The notes: generated by a model from the letters alone, not told the origin. A stretch of DNA of 7,926 nucleotides from DASTDY01 sp035457345 (GCA_035457345.1 DATIBT010000049.1:1-7926); one strand, 5' to 3'. Shown: positions 1-6,023, counted from the stretch's first letter. Numbers and translations: made by a program.

Positions 1-247
1 CTTTATGGGGGAGCTCCTGGAGCGTAAGGCCATACTCCAAGGCGTTCCAGGCGAGGCCCAACCCCGCTTGATTGCGGCGTGCGCGTATGTGTCTAGCTAG
101 TGCAACAGGACAGAGCTCCTCGGCCATAAACCGGGGATGAAGCCGGTCGGTAATAATGTCGCGGTGCAGGGGTAACTCCCTAGACAATATAGCGCCGCCA
201 CCCCGCTCGCTGTCATGTGGCATATCTGGAAACCGCGGTAACGTCAT
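1..247 (-). CDS. Hypothetical protein, N-terminal 82 residues only (runs off the window)
   Basis: Reading the minus strand from the ATG at 247 gives 82 codons without a stop up to the window edge. The protein begins MTLPRFPDMPHDSERGGG and ends at the edge with LTLQELPHK. It is Arg- and His-rich (for example ARHIRARRNQ at about residues 57-66) and has no signal peptide or obvious membrane segment. I do not recognise the family. No Shine-Dalgarno sequence precedes the ATG; instead an AT-rich -10-like element lies 7-10 nt upstream, so translation would be leaderless or nearly so. It lies on the same strand as the 345-839 gene but is separated from it by a hairpin and its own promoter, so it is probably a separate transcription unit. 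Support is the open frame plus the promoter position; the C-terminus is unknown. Confidence 0.5.
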   Translation of the reverse strand, partial: MTLPRFPDMPHDSERGGGAILSRELPLHRDIITDRLHPRFMAEELCPVALARHIRARRNQAGLGLAWNALEYGLTLQELPHK

Positions 248-254
248 TATTACA

Positions 255-285
255 TTAATATGGCATAAGCGCGTTGCTTTGTGAA
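255..285 (-). promoter_or_regulatory. Candidate promoter of the minus-strand gene starting at 247
   Basis: On the minus strand, TTCACA (280-285, five of six matches to TTGACA) is followed after 16 nt by CATATT (258-263). Alternatively it is followed after 19 nt by TATTAA (255-260). Transcription would start about 251-248, only 0-4 nt before the ATG, which fits the absence of a ribosome-binding site. Assignment is by pattern only. Confidence 0.4.
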
Positions 286-303
286 GCTAAAGATAGAGGG
301 TAC

Positions 304-338
304 GGTTCCGCCCACCGGAGCACCCAGCAGGCGGAACC
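304..338 (-). terminator. GC-rich hairpin after the 345-839 gene, without a clean U-tract
   Basis: A perfect 9-bp inverted repeat (GGTTCCGCC at 304-312, GGCGGAACC at 330-338) with a 17-nt loop begins 6 nt beyond the stop codon of the minus-strand gene. Downstream on that strand the sequence is only mildly pyrimidine-rich (CCCTCTATCTTT), not a proper U-run. It may be a transcription terminator or a 3' end stabilising hairpin. Confidence 0.5.
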
Positions 339-344
339 ACCGTG

Positions 345-839
345 TCAACTGGACCATTCGAAATCCATAGCACGGCTGACAAACGCGGCGAAGAGACGGT
401 CTGGCGGGACAAGGTCTGCCGGGTACCAAAAGTAAACCAGCCTCTCGCCATCAGCTCTTTTGGCAAACACGGCAATGGCTGCCGGCAGTTCATACCTCTC
501 CATAATCTCGTGCGCCAACTCTAGAGCGGTATCGGCTGCCAAAACCATAATCTGTTCGCCCAGCGTCCCAGGTGCCAGAGAAGATGGATCTGACGCCAGG
601 ATAGGTGACAACTGGGTACGCTGCAACTCGGCCATAAGATCTGCAGCATTGACCGCGCTCACGCGGCCGCTTGCAAACCAAGAACTCCCATCGGCCTCGC
701 GATAGATTGCCAGGAACCCTACCAATTCTACTGGCTCTTTGCGGGCTTGACCCTTCAGCCTGAGTTGGGCGTAGACACCCGGCATGTATTTGCCGGTGAG
801 TACTGCCAATACGCGATCGCGCCGCTCATCGGACGGCAT
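345..839 (-). CDS. Hypothetical protein, 164 aa, soluble
   Basis: A complete ORF starts with ATG at 839, ends with TGA at 345-347, and has a strong Shine-Dalgarno sequence (GGGAGGAG, 849-856) 9 nt upstream, so the start is well supported. The product has no signal peptide or membrane segment. Visible features are a basic N-terminal third (MPSDERRDRV, RLKGQARKEP) with beta-like stretches (VELVGFLAIYREADGSSWFA), a middle Ala/Leu-rich segment and a likely helix (DTALELAHEIMERYELP), then a beta-strand (AAIAVFAKRADGERLVYFWYP) and a Trp-containing tail DFEWSS. The alternating alpha/beta pattern suggests one compact domain of about 160 residues. I do not recognise the family and give no function. 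It is transcribed divergently from the membrane hydrolase/malic enzyme pair and is followed by a hairpin. Confidence 0.72.
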   Translation of the reverse strand: MPSDERRDRVLAVLTGKYMPGVYAQLRLKGQARKEPVELVGFLAIYREADGSSWFASGRVSAVNAADLMAELQRTQLSPILASDPSSLAPGTLGEQIMVLAADTALELAHEIMERYELPAAIAVFAKRADGERLVYFWYPADLVPPDRLFAAFVSRAMDFEWSS

Positions 840-848
840 TACTTCACG

Positions 849-878
849 CTCCTCCCGGGTTGTGACAGGTATATTCTA
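849..878 (-). promoter_or_regulatory. -10 box and ribosome-binding site of the 345-839 gene
   Basis: On the minus strand TAGAAT (873-878, five of six matches to TATAAT) would place the transcript start near 866. The GGGAGGAG Shine-Dalgarno sequence follows at 849-856, 9 nt before the ATG. No convincing -35 element is seen. The -10 lies within 25 nt of the oppositely oriented TATAAT at 894-899. Confidence 0.45.
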
Positions 879-893
879 CCAATTTTTCTTCTG

Positions 894-899
894 TATAAT
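894..899 (+). promoter_or_regulatory. -10 box (TATAAT) for a leaderless transcript starting at 907
   Basis: A perfect TATAAT preceded by TG lies 7 nt upstream of the ATG at 907, so transcription would begin at or next to the start codon. No Shine-Dalgarno sequence is present before 907 (the preceding bases are AAAGAAA). No good -35 is found at 16-18 nt; TTGTGACA at 860-867 is too far upstream (26 nt). Confidence 0.55.
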
Positions 900-906
900 A
901 AAGAAA

Positions 907-1341
907 ATGACGGGGATTAATCATGTGCTGACTGGAACGGCAATTGCCGTGGCCTTACGCGAGCCGCTGCTTGTGGCGCCGCTTGCGCTTATGTCTCATT
1001 TTATTCTGGACGCAATCCCCCATTTCGATCACCCACTTTACCAATACGGCAGCAGATATTTTACCCTTATTATGGCGGCTGACGGGGTAGTAAGCGTTGG
1101 CACAGTTACACTTGTTATGCTGGCGTTGCCACACTTGGCGGGCGTGATTGCGCTCGGCGCCCTGTTTGCGATTATGCCCGACTTTTTGTGGCTCTACTAT
1201 TACACCCATGGCCGGCCGCAGTGGTGGTTTTTTAGGTTCCACACAAAAATACAGTGGTACGAACGCCCGCCGGGCATACTGGTTGAGGCAAGCTACCTAT
1301 TTTTTATAAGCACGGCATTACTAGCCGCAGGACGGGGATAA
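907..1341 (+). CDS. YdjM/DUF457-like membrane-bound metal-dependent hydrolase, 144 aa
   Basis: This is a small integral membrane protein. Residues 4-10 (INHVLTG) carry the N-terminal His, residues 30-42 (SHFILDAIPHFDH) the HxxxD...HxD cluster, D59 lies in the second hydrophobic segment, PD at 91-92 follows the third, and H112 sits in FHTKIQWYERPPG before E127. These His/Asp positions match putative metal ligands of the DUF457/YdjM family of predicted membrane metal-dependent hydrolases; the substrate is unknown. Hydrophobic segments lie at about 10-30, 53-74, 77-99 and 124-141. The frame is open upstream to 784, but the ATG at 907 begins the conserved motif, sits 7 nt after a TATAAT, and avoids a non-homologous Arg/Ser-rich extension that crosses the promoters. 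The stop is 1 nt before the malic enzyme start, so the two form an operon; a functional link is not evident. Confidence 0.75.
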   Translation: MTGINHVLTGTAIAVALREPLLVAPLALMSHFILDAIPHFDHPLYQYGSRYFTLIMAADGVVSVGTVTLVMLALPHLAGVIALGALFAIMPDFLWLYYYTHGRPQWWFFRFHTKIQWYERPPGILVEASYLFFISTALLAAGRG

Positions 1342-1342
1342 C

Positions 1343-2473
1343 ATGACGACAGACGAAGAAGCATTGGCAATCCATAAAAAATTCGGCGGCAAAATCACGC
1401 TTGCCCTGCGGGACGCCCCAACGAAAGAAACGTTACGGCTGTACTACACGCCGGGCGTTGCGGGTGTATCGAACGAAGTCGCTAAATCGCCAAAAACCCT
1501 GCGTGATTATACGTGGACTAACAACCTTGTAGCCGTTATTTCTGATGGCTCCGCCGTGCTTGGCCTGGGCAATATCGGCCCAGAAGGCGCCATGCCCGTT
1601 ATGGAAGGCAAGGCCATGCTGTTTAAGCACTTTGCCAATGTCGATGCTGTGCCAATTGTATTAGATGTGCATACCACAGACGACATTGTAGCTACAGTGA
1701 GAGCCATCGCGCCAAGCTTTGGTGGTATTAACCTCGAAGATATTGCCGCGCCGCAGTGTTTCGAGATTGAGGAACGCCTCAAGGCTGAACTAAACATCCC
1801 TGTTATGCACGACGACCAACACGGCACTGCAATCGTTGCTCTGGCGGGGCTCATCAATGCCACCAAATTCACCGGCCGCGAACTTAGCAAATCGCGGATT
1901 GTCGTAGTTGGCGCAGGCGCCGCCGGCACAGCGATCATGAATTTGTTACATCTCTACGCCAAACCAGAAATCATAGCCGTAGACAGCAAAGGTATTGTGA
2001 GCAAGGACCGAACCGACCTTAACAATGAGAAAAAGAAACTACTCTCCGTAACCAATCCAAACAACCGTACAGGCTCTCTTGAGGACGCCCTACAAGGAGC
2101 TGACATTTTCTTGGGTGTTTCGCAACCTGGCATTTTAACAAAAAATATGGTGAAAACTATGGCAAAAAATCCAATCATCTTTGCCATGGCAAATCCCACC
2201 CCTGAAATTCTGCCGGATGAGGCAAAAGCTGCCGGCGCCGCAGTTGTTGCCACTGGTCGCAGCGACTTTCCTAATCAGGTAAATAACGCTCTCGCCTTCC
2301 CCGGCATTTTTAGGGGTGCGCTCGACCACAACGTTACCGAAATAACAGACGAGCATAAAATTGCCGCAGCAGAAGCCATTGCTGCACTAGTGACAAAGCC
2401 CACAGCCGATGCTGTCATACCCTCCGTCTTTAACGATGCACTAGTAGCTGCCGTTGCAGATGTTATTCGATAG
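1343..2473 (+). CDS. NAD(P)-dependent malic enzyme (oxaloacetate-decarboxylating), short form, 376 aa
   Basis: The enzyme oxidatively decarboxylates malate to pyruvate and CO2 with reduction of NAD(P), in the cytoplasm. Seen in order: YYTPGV (34-39, catalytic Tyr region), MEGKAMLFK (87-95, with the conserved Lys90), INLEDIAAPQCFEIE (129-143, acidic metal-ligand pair E132/D133), PVMHDDQHGTA (153-163, further metal-binding Asp), a Rossmann GAGAAG (190-195) with Asp214 ending the second strand, FAMANPTPEI (280-289) and ATGRSDFPNQVNN (303-315). The acidic Asp214 favours NAD over NADP, by inference. The length fits the short bacterial/archaeal type; there is no phosphotransacetylase domain as in MaeB, so it is the stand-alone enzyme. 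The start at 1343 is 1 nt after the preceding stop, with a weak AGGACGGGG ribosome-binding site inside that gene's end. All recognisable catalytic motifs are intact. Malic enzyme is one of the few TCA-linked enzymes often kept in Saccharibacteria. Confidence 0.95.
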   Translation: MTTDEEALAIHKKFGGKITLALRDAPTKETLRLYYTPGVAGVSNEVAKSPKTLRDYTWTNNLVAVISDGSAVLGLGNIGPEGAMPVMEGKAMLFKHFANVDAVPIVLDVHTTDDIVATVRAIAPSFGGINLEDIAAPQCFEIEERLKAELNIPVMHDDQHGTAIVALAGLINATKFTGRELSKSRIVVVGAGAAGTAIMNLLHLYAKPEIIAVDSKGIVSKDRTDLNNEKKKLLSVTNPNNRTGSLEDALQGADIFLGVSQPGILTKNMVKTMAKNPIIFAMANPTPEILPDEAKAAGAAVVATGRSDFPNQVNNALAFPGIFRGALDHNVTEITDEHKIAAAEAIAALVTKPTADAVIPSVFNDALVAAVADVIR

Positions 2474-2503
2474 TTGAGTTTATAAGATAAAACAGGGTAT
2501 ATT
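2474..2503 (+). promoter_or_regulatory. Promoter of the beta-helix protein unit
   Basis: TTGAGT (2474-2479) and TATATT (2498-2503) are spaced by 18 nt in an AT-rich gap directly after the malic enzyme stop. The start point is predicted at about 2509-2511, which coincides with the ATG at 2510. No terminator hairpin separates the malic enzyme gene from this promoter, so read-through from the upstream operon is possible. Confidence 0.55.
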
Positions 2504-2509
2504 GTAAGC

Positions 2510-2548
2510 ATGATCATTATGCTGCGCAGTGGGATTTTCGGCCCATGA
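2510..2548 (+). CDS. Candidate 12-codon leaderless mini-ORF coupled to the 941-aa gene
   Basis: The ORF reads MIIMLRSGIFGP and stops with TGA at 2546-2548, overlapping the next gene's ATG at 2545 in an ATGA arrangement. Its ATG lies 6 nt after the TATATT -10 box, so a leaderless transcript would begin with this start codon. The large gene itself has no Shine-Dalgarno sequence at a usable distance (preceding bases TTTTCGGCCC), so its translation may depend on termination-reinitiation from this mini-ORF. The peptide is not a signal peptide. It could also be chance; the exact -10/ATG spacing and ATGA overlap together make it worth listing. Confidence 0.4.
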   Translation: MIIMLRSGIFGP

Positions 2549-5370
2549 GCCGTTTGCCTATACCCGATTCCGATGATGGCGTGTGGGGAAGTATCTTAAA
2601 TGACTTCCTGAGCGTTTCACACACAACAGGCGGTGATCTTAAGAGCTCTGCCATAACTAATGCCGGGGCTGTCACTAATGTTAACGGCCACAGCCCTTCG
2701 AATGGGACGGTGACAATAAGCGCGGCAGATGTGGGAGCGCCAACCTCTCTAGCCGGCCTCAGTGATGTGGCCGTTGGAGGCGCATCTAACAACCAAGTAC
2801 TTACTTATTCCACTAGCAGCGGCAAATGGCAACCCGCAACCCCTGGCGGTGCAAGTATTGTTCCTCAGGCCGCCACTGTAGTGATTGGTCACAGTGGTAG
2901 CACTATCCTTGCCATACGTACCGCCGATGGCTCCCAGCTTTATAGTGGCGCAGATGGTGGTGCCGCCCTAACAGCCGCCATTACCGACGCCGGTAGCACG
3001 GGGGGTCTGATTGTGTTCCAGCCCGGCACGTATGCCTGGTCAACTGTGCCAGCGCTCCCACCAAATTTAACCGGCTGGCTCAAAATTGTCGGGCAAATGT
3101 CCCAAATAAATCTCACGACCGCCGGGAACCGTTTCCTAGATTTTGGCAAACAAGCAGACGGCGATACGTTTCGTTATTTATACATAGATGGCTTTACTAT
3201 AGAAGCCACCGCCCTCGCCGCCTGGACGGGCACGCAGCACATTGTGCTTGGTACCTACCGGCCGAGCGACGGCGTTGCCACCGGCACAAACGTTAACTTT
3301 CAATACCTCACGCTCACCAATATCCGCACTCGCAATGTGCGGGTTGCAAACTCCGGAACCGCGCATTTCTTAAACGTATTCATTGGCATTCACCAAAGTT
3401 CAGCAGGACTGCCCGAAAATTACGCAGAACACATCTACATGGAAAATGTAGACATGTCTGGCGGCAACCACGGTATTACCATTTATGGCAACAAGGCCGG
3501 CTCGTGGAGCGGCGACGTTTCTATTAGGTTCGACGACATTACCATTCGCCATGTACGCCATGATATGCTGACCGATCCAACGGCGTTTGATTTTACCTCC
3601 CATGTGCACGTCACCTCGCTAGGGTACGGTGAAAACATACTCATTGACGATGTTTGGGGCAAAGGCAGCCGCGACGTTGCAGTAGAAGTAGACGCCGCTA
3701 TGAACCCGCGCATCTCAAATGTGACCGCTGTAAATTACATGGGATTTGCTATTGCCCTCACTAATTATCATGCGCCCAGCCAGTACCTTGCGCAGCATAC
3801 GTATGTGCGCAATGTGTTGGGCATCCGAACCGGTGGGCAAACGCAAGCTTCGTCGTCGTCGGTAGTTGGCATTCGCACCACACCCGGCCTGCCCAACGGG
3901 CACTTTACGCTGGAGAACATTACTCATTACCGCGCCTCGACCGCACCGGATCTTAGCACTAACCCGATCGCCGGCGATCTTGTCTCACTTAAGGGGTCCG
4001 CCGAAAGTCTGACTGTCATAAATGGCCACTACGAAGCCGTTGGCGCCGTCCTCTCTGGCTCAGGCAGCCAAGCTGCGCAAATTATTTATGTAGATAATCT
4101 CACTTCAACCCGCACGCGCATAAATGTCTCAAACCTAGACGTCCGTTTCCGTGGTGCAAAAGGGCCGGGCGCAACTGCAGGCATTGCCTTGTCGGCGATT
4201 AATCTAAGCGGCGACATAGACGTTGATATTAACAACGTCCGTTTGTATGTCGACTTCCCAACCATTGAACAAGTGACGGCTGTCGATCTAGGCGGTAGCA
4301 GTGGCGGCACCATTCGCGGCAAGGTTGAAAGCGTTAAAGTGTCCGGGCCAAATCTTGGCAGCAATGCCAAGGGTGTGTTTGTGGCAAGCTCGGCAACGGT
4401 GACCATTCCTTACGCCGGCGCGCTGCGCGTTCGCCACGTAGACGACGATACCCTCCCTGCCGGTGCTGCCATTTTTGTGGGCGACGCAACCAACAAAGCC
4501 AAAGTAGATACCGGCATTATGCCACTTTCTGCCGCGCTCAAAACTGTCACTGCCGACTACACCATTACCTCCGCCGATGGCGTAGTGGTCATAAACAGCG
4601 CAAGCACCACAACAGTCAGCCTGCCTTCGGCCACTAATTCGGGTGCGGGCAAGCAATTTATCGTGAAATCAATTGGTACGGGTACGAGTTTTGTGAATGC
4701 GCTTGGCGGCAATATAGATGGTTCGGCGCAAGTCACGGTCGGCTCCATTGCCACGGCTTTTGTATCCGACGGCACCAACTGGGTGACTATAAGCGGCGGG
4801 CTAGGCCCGGCAGTCAGCCACAACGCTGGCATTAAAAGCGCAAACTATTCCATAACTCAAGATGACGGCGTTATCATTGCCACCACTGCCAGCATTACCA
4901 TTAGCCTGCCCTCCGGCACCACCTCTGGCGCAGGCAAGCAATTTACCATAAAGAACACTAGTACCGGGTTCGTCTTTATCAACGCCCTTGGCGGCAACAT
5001 TGACGGGGCGGCATCGGTCAACCTGGGCGCGGGCGTGACGCAAACGTATACATCCGACGGCACAAACTGGGCGCTTCTTCATGAACGAGGCGCCGAAGCA
5101 TTGCTAAAAACCGCCCGGACCGTCACGGCTAATGCTACTGTTTCTGCCACCGACGGTGTCATATTTGCAAATGGTGCAGCCGTAACCGTCAGTTTACCAT
5201 CTGGCACTACCGCTGGCGCTGGCCGCCAATACATTGTTAAAAACCTGAACGCCGCCAATGCGTTCGTAAACTCACTCGGCGGTAACGTTGAAGGCATAGG
5301 CCAGGTGACAGTAGCAAGCGGGGTTAGCTATACGTTTACTTCTGACGGCACGGACTGGTGGCAAACATAG
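2545..5370 (+). CDS. Giant tail-spike-like protein with right-handed beta-helix and three C-terminal repeats, 941 aa
   Basis: The N-terminal module (residues 4-24) reads LPIPDSDDGVWGSILNDFLSV, a motif seen at the start of many large Saccharibacteria and actinobacterial surface or phage-tail-like proteins. Residues 46-66 (VNGHSPSNGTVTISAADVGAP) and 69-102 (LSDVAVGGASNNQVLTY...GKWQPATPGG) resemble phage tail-fibre linker motifs. From about 134 a pectate-lyase-3-like start (SGADGGAALTAAI, then GGLIVFQPGTYAW to 165) opens a Gly/Asn/Val-rich region, with recurring strand-turn units such as IYMENVDMSGGNHGITIYGN, to about 645; this is typical of a right-handed beta-helix. Residues 667-941 are three 96-residue repeats. 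There are no cysteines. No signal peptide, membrane segment or sorting motif is visible, so its export route is unclear. Role: inferred polysaccharide-binding or -cleaving surface or spike protein, possibly in host attachment; catalytic residues could not be identified. Its neighbours give no phage structural genes. Confidence 0.85.
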   Translation: MSRLPIPDSDDGVWGSILNDFLSVSHTTGGDLKSSAITNAGAVTNVNGHSPSNGTVTISAADVGAPTSLAGLSDVAVGGASNNQVLTYSTSSGKWQPATPGGASIVPQAATVVIGHSGSTILAIRTADGSQLYSGADGGAALTAAITDAGSTGGLIVFQPGTYAWSTVPALPPNLTGWLKIVGQMSQINLTTAGNRFLDFGKQADGDTFRYLYIDGFTIEATALAAWTGTQHIVLGTYRPSDGVATGTNVNFQYLTLTNIRTRNVRVANSGTAHFLNVFIGIHQSSAGLPENYAEHIYMENVDMSGGNHGITIYGNKAGSWSGDVSIRFDDITIRHVRHDMLTDPTAFDFTSHVHVTSLGYGENILIDDVWGKGSRDVAVEVDAAMNPRISNVTAVNYMGFAIALTNYHAPSQYLAQHTYVRNVLGIRTGGQTQASSSSVVGIRTTPGLPNGHFTLENITHYRASTAPDLSTNPIAGDLVSLKGSAESLTVINGHYEAVGAVLSGSGSQAAQIIYVDNLTSTRTRINVSNLDVRFRGAKGPGATAGIALSAINLSGDIDVDINNVRLYVDFPTIEQVTAVDLGGSSGGTIRGKVESVKVSGPNLGSNAKGVFVASSATVTIPYAGALRVRHVDDDTLPAGAAIFVGDATNKAKVDTGIMPLSAALKTVTADYTITSADGVVVINSASTTTVSLPSATNSGAGKQFIVKSIGTGTSFVNALGGNIDGSAQVTVGSIATAFVSDGTNWVTISGGLGPAVSHNAGIKSANYSITQDDGVIIATTASITISLPSGTTSGAGKQFTIKNTSTGFVFINALGGNIDGAASVNLGAGVTQTYTSDGTNWALLHERGAEALLKTARTVTANATVSATDGVIFANGAAVTVSLPSGTTAGAGRQYIVKNLNAANAFVNSLGGNVEGIGQVTVASGVSYTFTSDGTDWWQT
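4543..5367 (+). repeat. Three tandem 288-bp (96-codon) repeats at the 3' end of the spike gene
   Basis: The units begin at 4543, 4831 and 5119; the last is shortened to 83 codons by the end of the protein. Each contains, at the same offsets, an N-terminal ADG/DDG/TDG turn, VSLPS or ISLPS, GAGKQF/GAGRQY, FxNALGGNIDG (FVNSLGGNVEG in the third) and, near its end, SDGTNW or SDGTDW. The three SDGT motifs start at residues 741, 837 and 933, exactly 96 apart. This is the repeat type found at C-termini of phage tail spikes and fibres, probably small beta-sandwich or trimerisation-like domains. DNA identity is only partial, so the duplication is not recent. Confidence 0.85.
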
Positions 5371-5390
5371 CAAAACAGTTAATTACCTTG

Positions 5391-5396
5391 TATAAT
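5391..5396 (+). promoter_or_regulatory. -10 box (TATAAT) upstream of the GC-rich cassette region
   Basis: A perfect TATAAT preceded by TG lies in the AT-rich spacer after the spike gene. The predicted transcript start is about 5403-5405. A convincing -35 is not visible. The resulting leader to the GTG at 5470 would be about 65 nt and would begin at or near ATG TGC CGG TAG (5405-5416), a 3-codon leaderless start-stop ORF. Confidence 0.5.
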
Positions 5397-5407
5397 TTCA
5401 GCCGATG

Positions 5408-5425
5408 TGCCGGTAGTAGCCGGCA
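5408..5425 (+). promoter_or_regulatory. Leader hairpin near the predicted 5' end of the 5470 transcript
   Basis: TGCCGG and CCGGCA form a perfect 6-bp stem around a TAGTAG loop. If transcription starts at about 5404, this stem caps the RNA 5' end. It could protect the transcript or modulate translation; it is also short enough to be coincidental. Confidence 0.35.
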
Positions 5426-5431
5426 GTCAAC

Positions 5432-5444
5432 TCGGAGCAAGTCC
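5432..5444 (+). repeat. Left copy of a perfect 13-bp inverted repeat flanking the 5470-5967 gene
   Basis: TCGGAGCAAGTCC here is the exact reverse complement of GGACTTGCTCCGA at 6011-6023. It lies in the predicted leader between the promoter and the ribosome-binding site. Sequence outside the two arms shows no obvious target-site duplication. Confidence 0.6.
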
Positions 5445-5469
5445 ACGTCCAGAAAGAGGTGACGGTATC

Positions 5470-5967
5470 GTGGGTGTTCGTGCCCTGCCCCATCAGGGCA
5501 AGCATGTTGCAATAGACGTACGCGGTCAGCAGACCATCTTCGGATGGGAATGCAGCCGTGACGCCCTCCGGCCCATAACCCAACCAGATGGTAAGGCGTG
5601 GCCGACCGAAGGCATAGTACGAGGCTGGCAACGCTTTGACGAGAATATTACCGCATCAGTCACTGCAATGATCGACCATGCCCGGGAAGGTCACGTAGCC
5701 AGTGCGTCGGAATACCGCTTGGAGATCAGTCCCGAGGTCGCCGCGCACCTGCGCGCAAGCAATGCTTACAGCGTAGCCTCACTCCTGAGCTACAGCGATG
5801 TCACCAACGGCGGCGTCGAGCTCATCGAATTCAAGATCGGCCGCAACGGCGCAACGAAGATCGAGATGGAATGGCGCCACACAGGGAATGTAACCAGCAT
5901 TCGCGTCTCACCCGCCTACGAAGGTATCCGCCTCGCCACGACCTACAGGGGCCAGCCGCCGGCCTGA
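5470..5967 (+). CDS. Hypothetical protein, about 165 aa, soluble orphan in the GC-rich region
   Basis: I do not recognise this protein. The GTG at 5470 is chosen as start because AAAGAGGTGA (5453-5462 region) lies 7 nt upstream as a good Shine-Dalgarno sequence. The frame is open up to a GTG at 5407, which would give 186 aa, but that extension crosses a hairpin and one arm of an inverted repeat. The product (VGVRALPHQGKHVAIDV...) has no signal peptide or membrane segment. A central helix with an acidic/basic mix (TASVTAMIDHAREGH) and a second half rich in short strands (YRLEISPEVAAHL, GVELIEFKIG, TKIEMEWRHTGNVTSIRVSP) suggest a mixed alpha/beta domain. It ends TTYRGQPPA. G+C is about 67% in the block counted (5701-5760), well above the flanking genes, which suggests different ancestry. 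A 10-bp hairpin follows the stop. Confidence 0.65.
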   Translation: MGVRALPHQGKHVAIDVRGQQTIFGWECSRDALRPITQPDGKAWPTEGIVRGWQRFDENITASVTAMIDHAREGHVASASEYRLEISPEVAAHLRASNAYSVASLLSYSDVTNGGVELIEFKIGRNGATKIEMEWRHTGNVTSIRVSPAYEGIRLATTYRGQPPA

Positions 5968-5976
5968 TATCACCAG

Positions 5977-6005
5977 TCTGGGCGGCGCCGCACGTGCCGC
6001 CCAGA
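5977..6005 (+). terminator. Strong 10-bp GC-rich hairpin after the 5470-5967 gene
   Basis: TCTGGGCGGC (5977-5986) and GCCGCCCAGA (5996-6005) pair perfectly around a 9-nt loop. With a one-base bulge (G5976), CCA at 5973-5975 can also pair with TGG at 6006-6008. There is no U-run directly downstream, so it is an atypical terminator or a 3'-stabilising element. Confidence 0.55.
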
Positions 6006-6010
6006 TGGCC

Positions 6011-6023
6011 GGACTTGCTCCGA
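6011..6023 (-). repeat. Right copy of the 13-bp inverted repeat flanking the 5470-5967 gene
   Basis: GGACTTGCTCCGA matches the left arm (5432-5444) perfectly as reverse complement. It lies just after the terminator-like hairpin, so the two arms bracket the gene, its ribosome-binding site and its hairpin as a unit of about 590 bp. Confidence 0.6.

Noticed and set aside
304..338. tRNA or structured ncRNA
   Set aside because: Only one stem; no cloverleaf, T-loop motif or CCA end can be built.
784..906. N-terminal extension of the membrane hydrolase frame (41 codons from ATG 784)
   Set aside because: Crosses both divergent promoters, the Shine-Dalgarno site and the start of the opposite gene, and is Arg/Ser-rich; the family motif starts at 907.
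1507..1938. 143-codon minus-strand frame inside the malic enzyme gene
   Set aside because: Low-complexity Ala/Ser/Pro/Thr composition typical of a shadow frame; the sense frame has all malic enzyme motifs.
5398..5631. Minus-strand open frame of 77 codons (MPASYYAFGRPRL...) across the leader and start of the 5470 gene
   Set aside because: It overlaps a longer plus-strand frame with a good ribosome-binding site, and the same plus frame continues to 5967; the reverse frame has no start signal.
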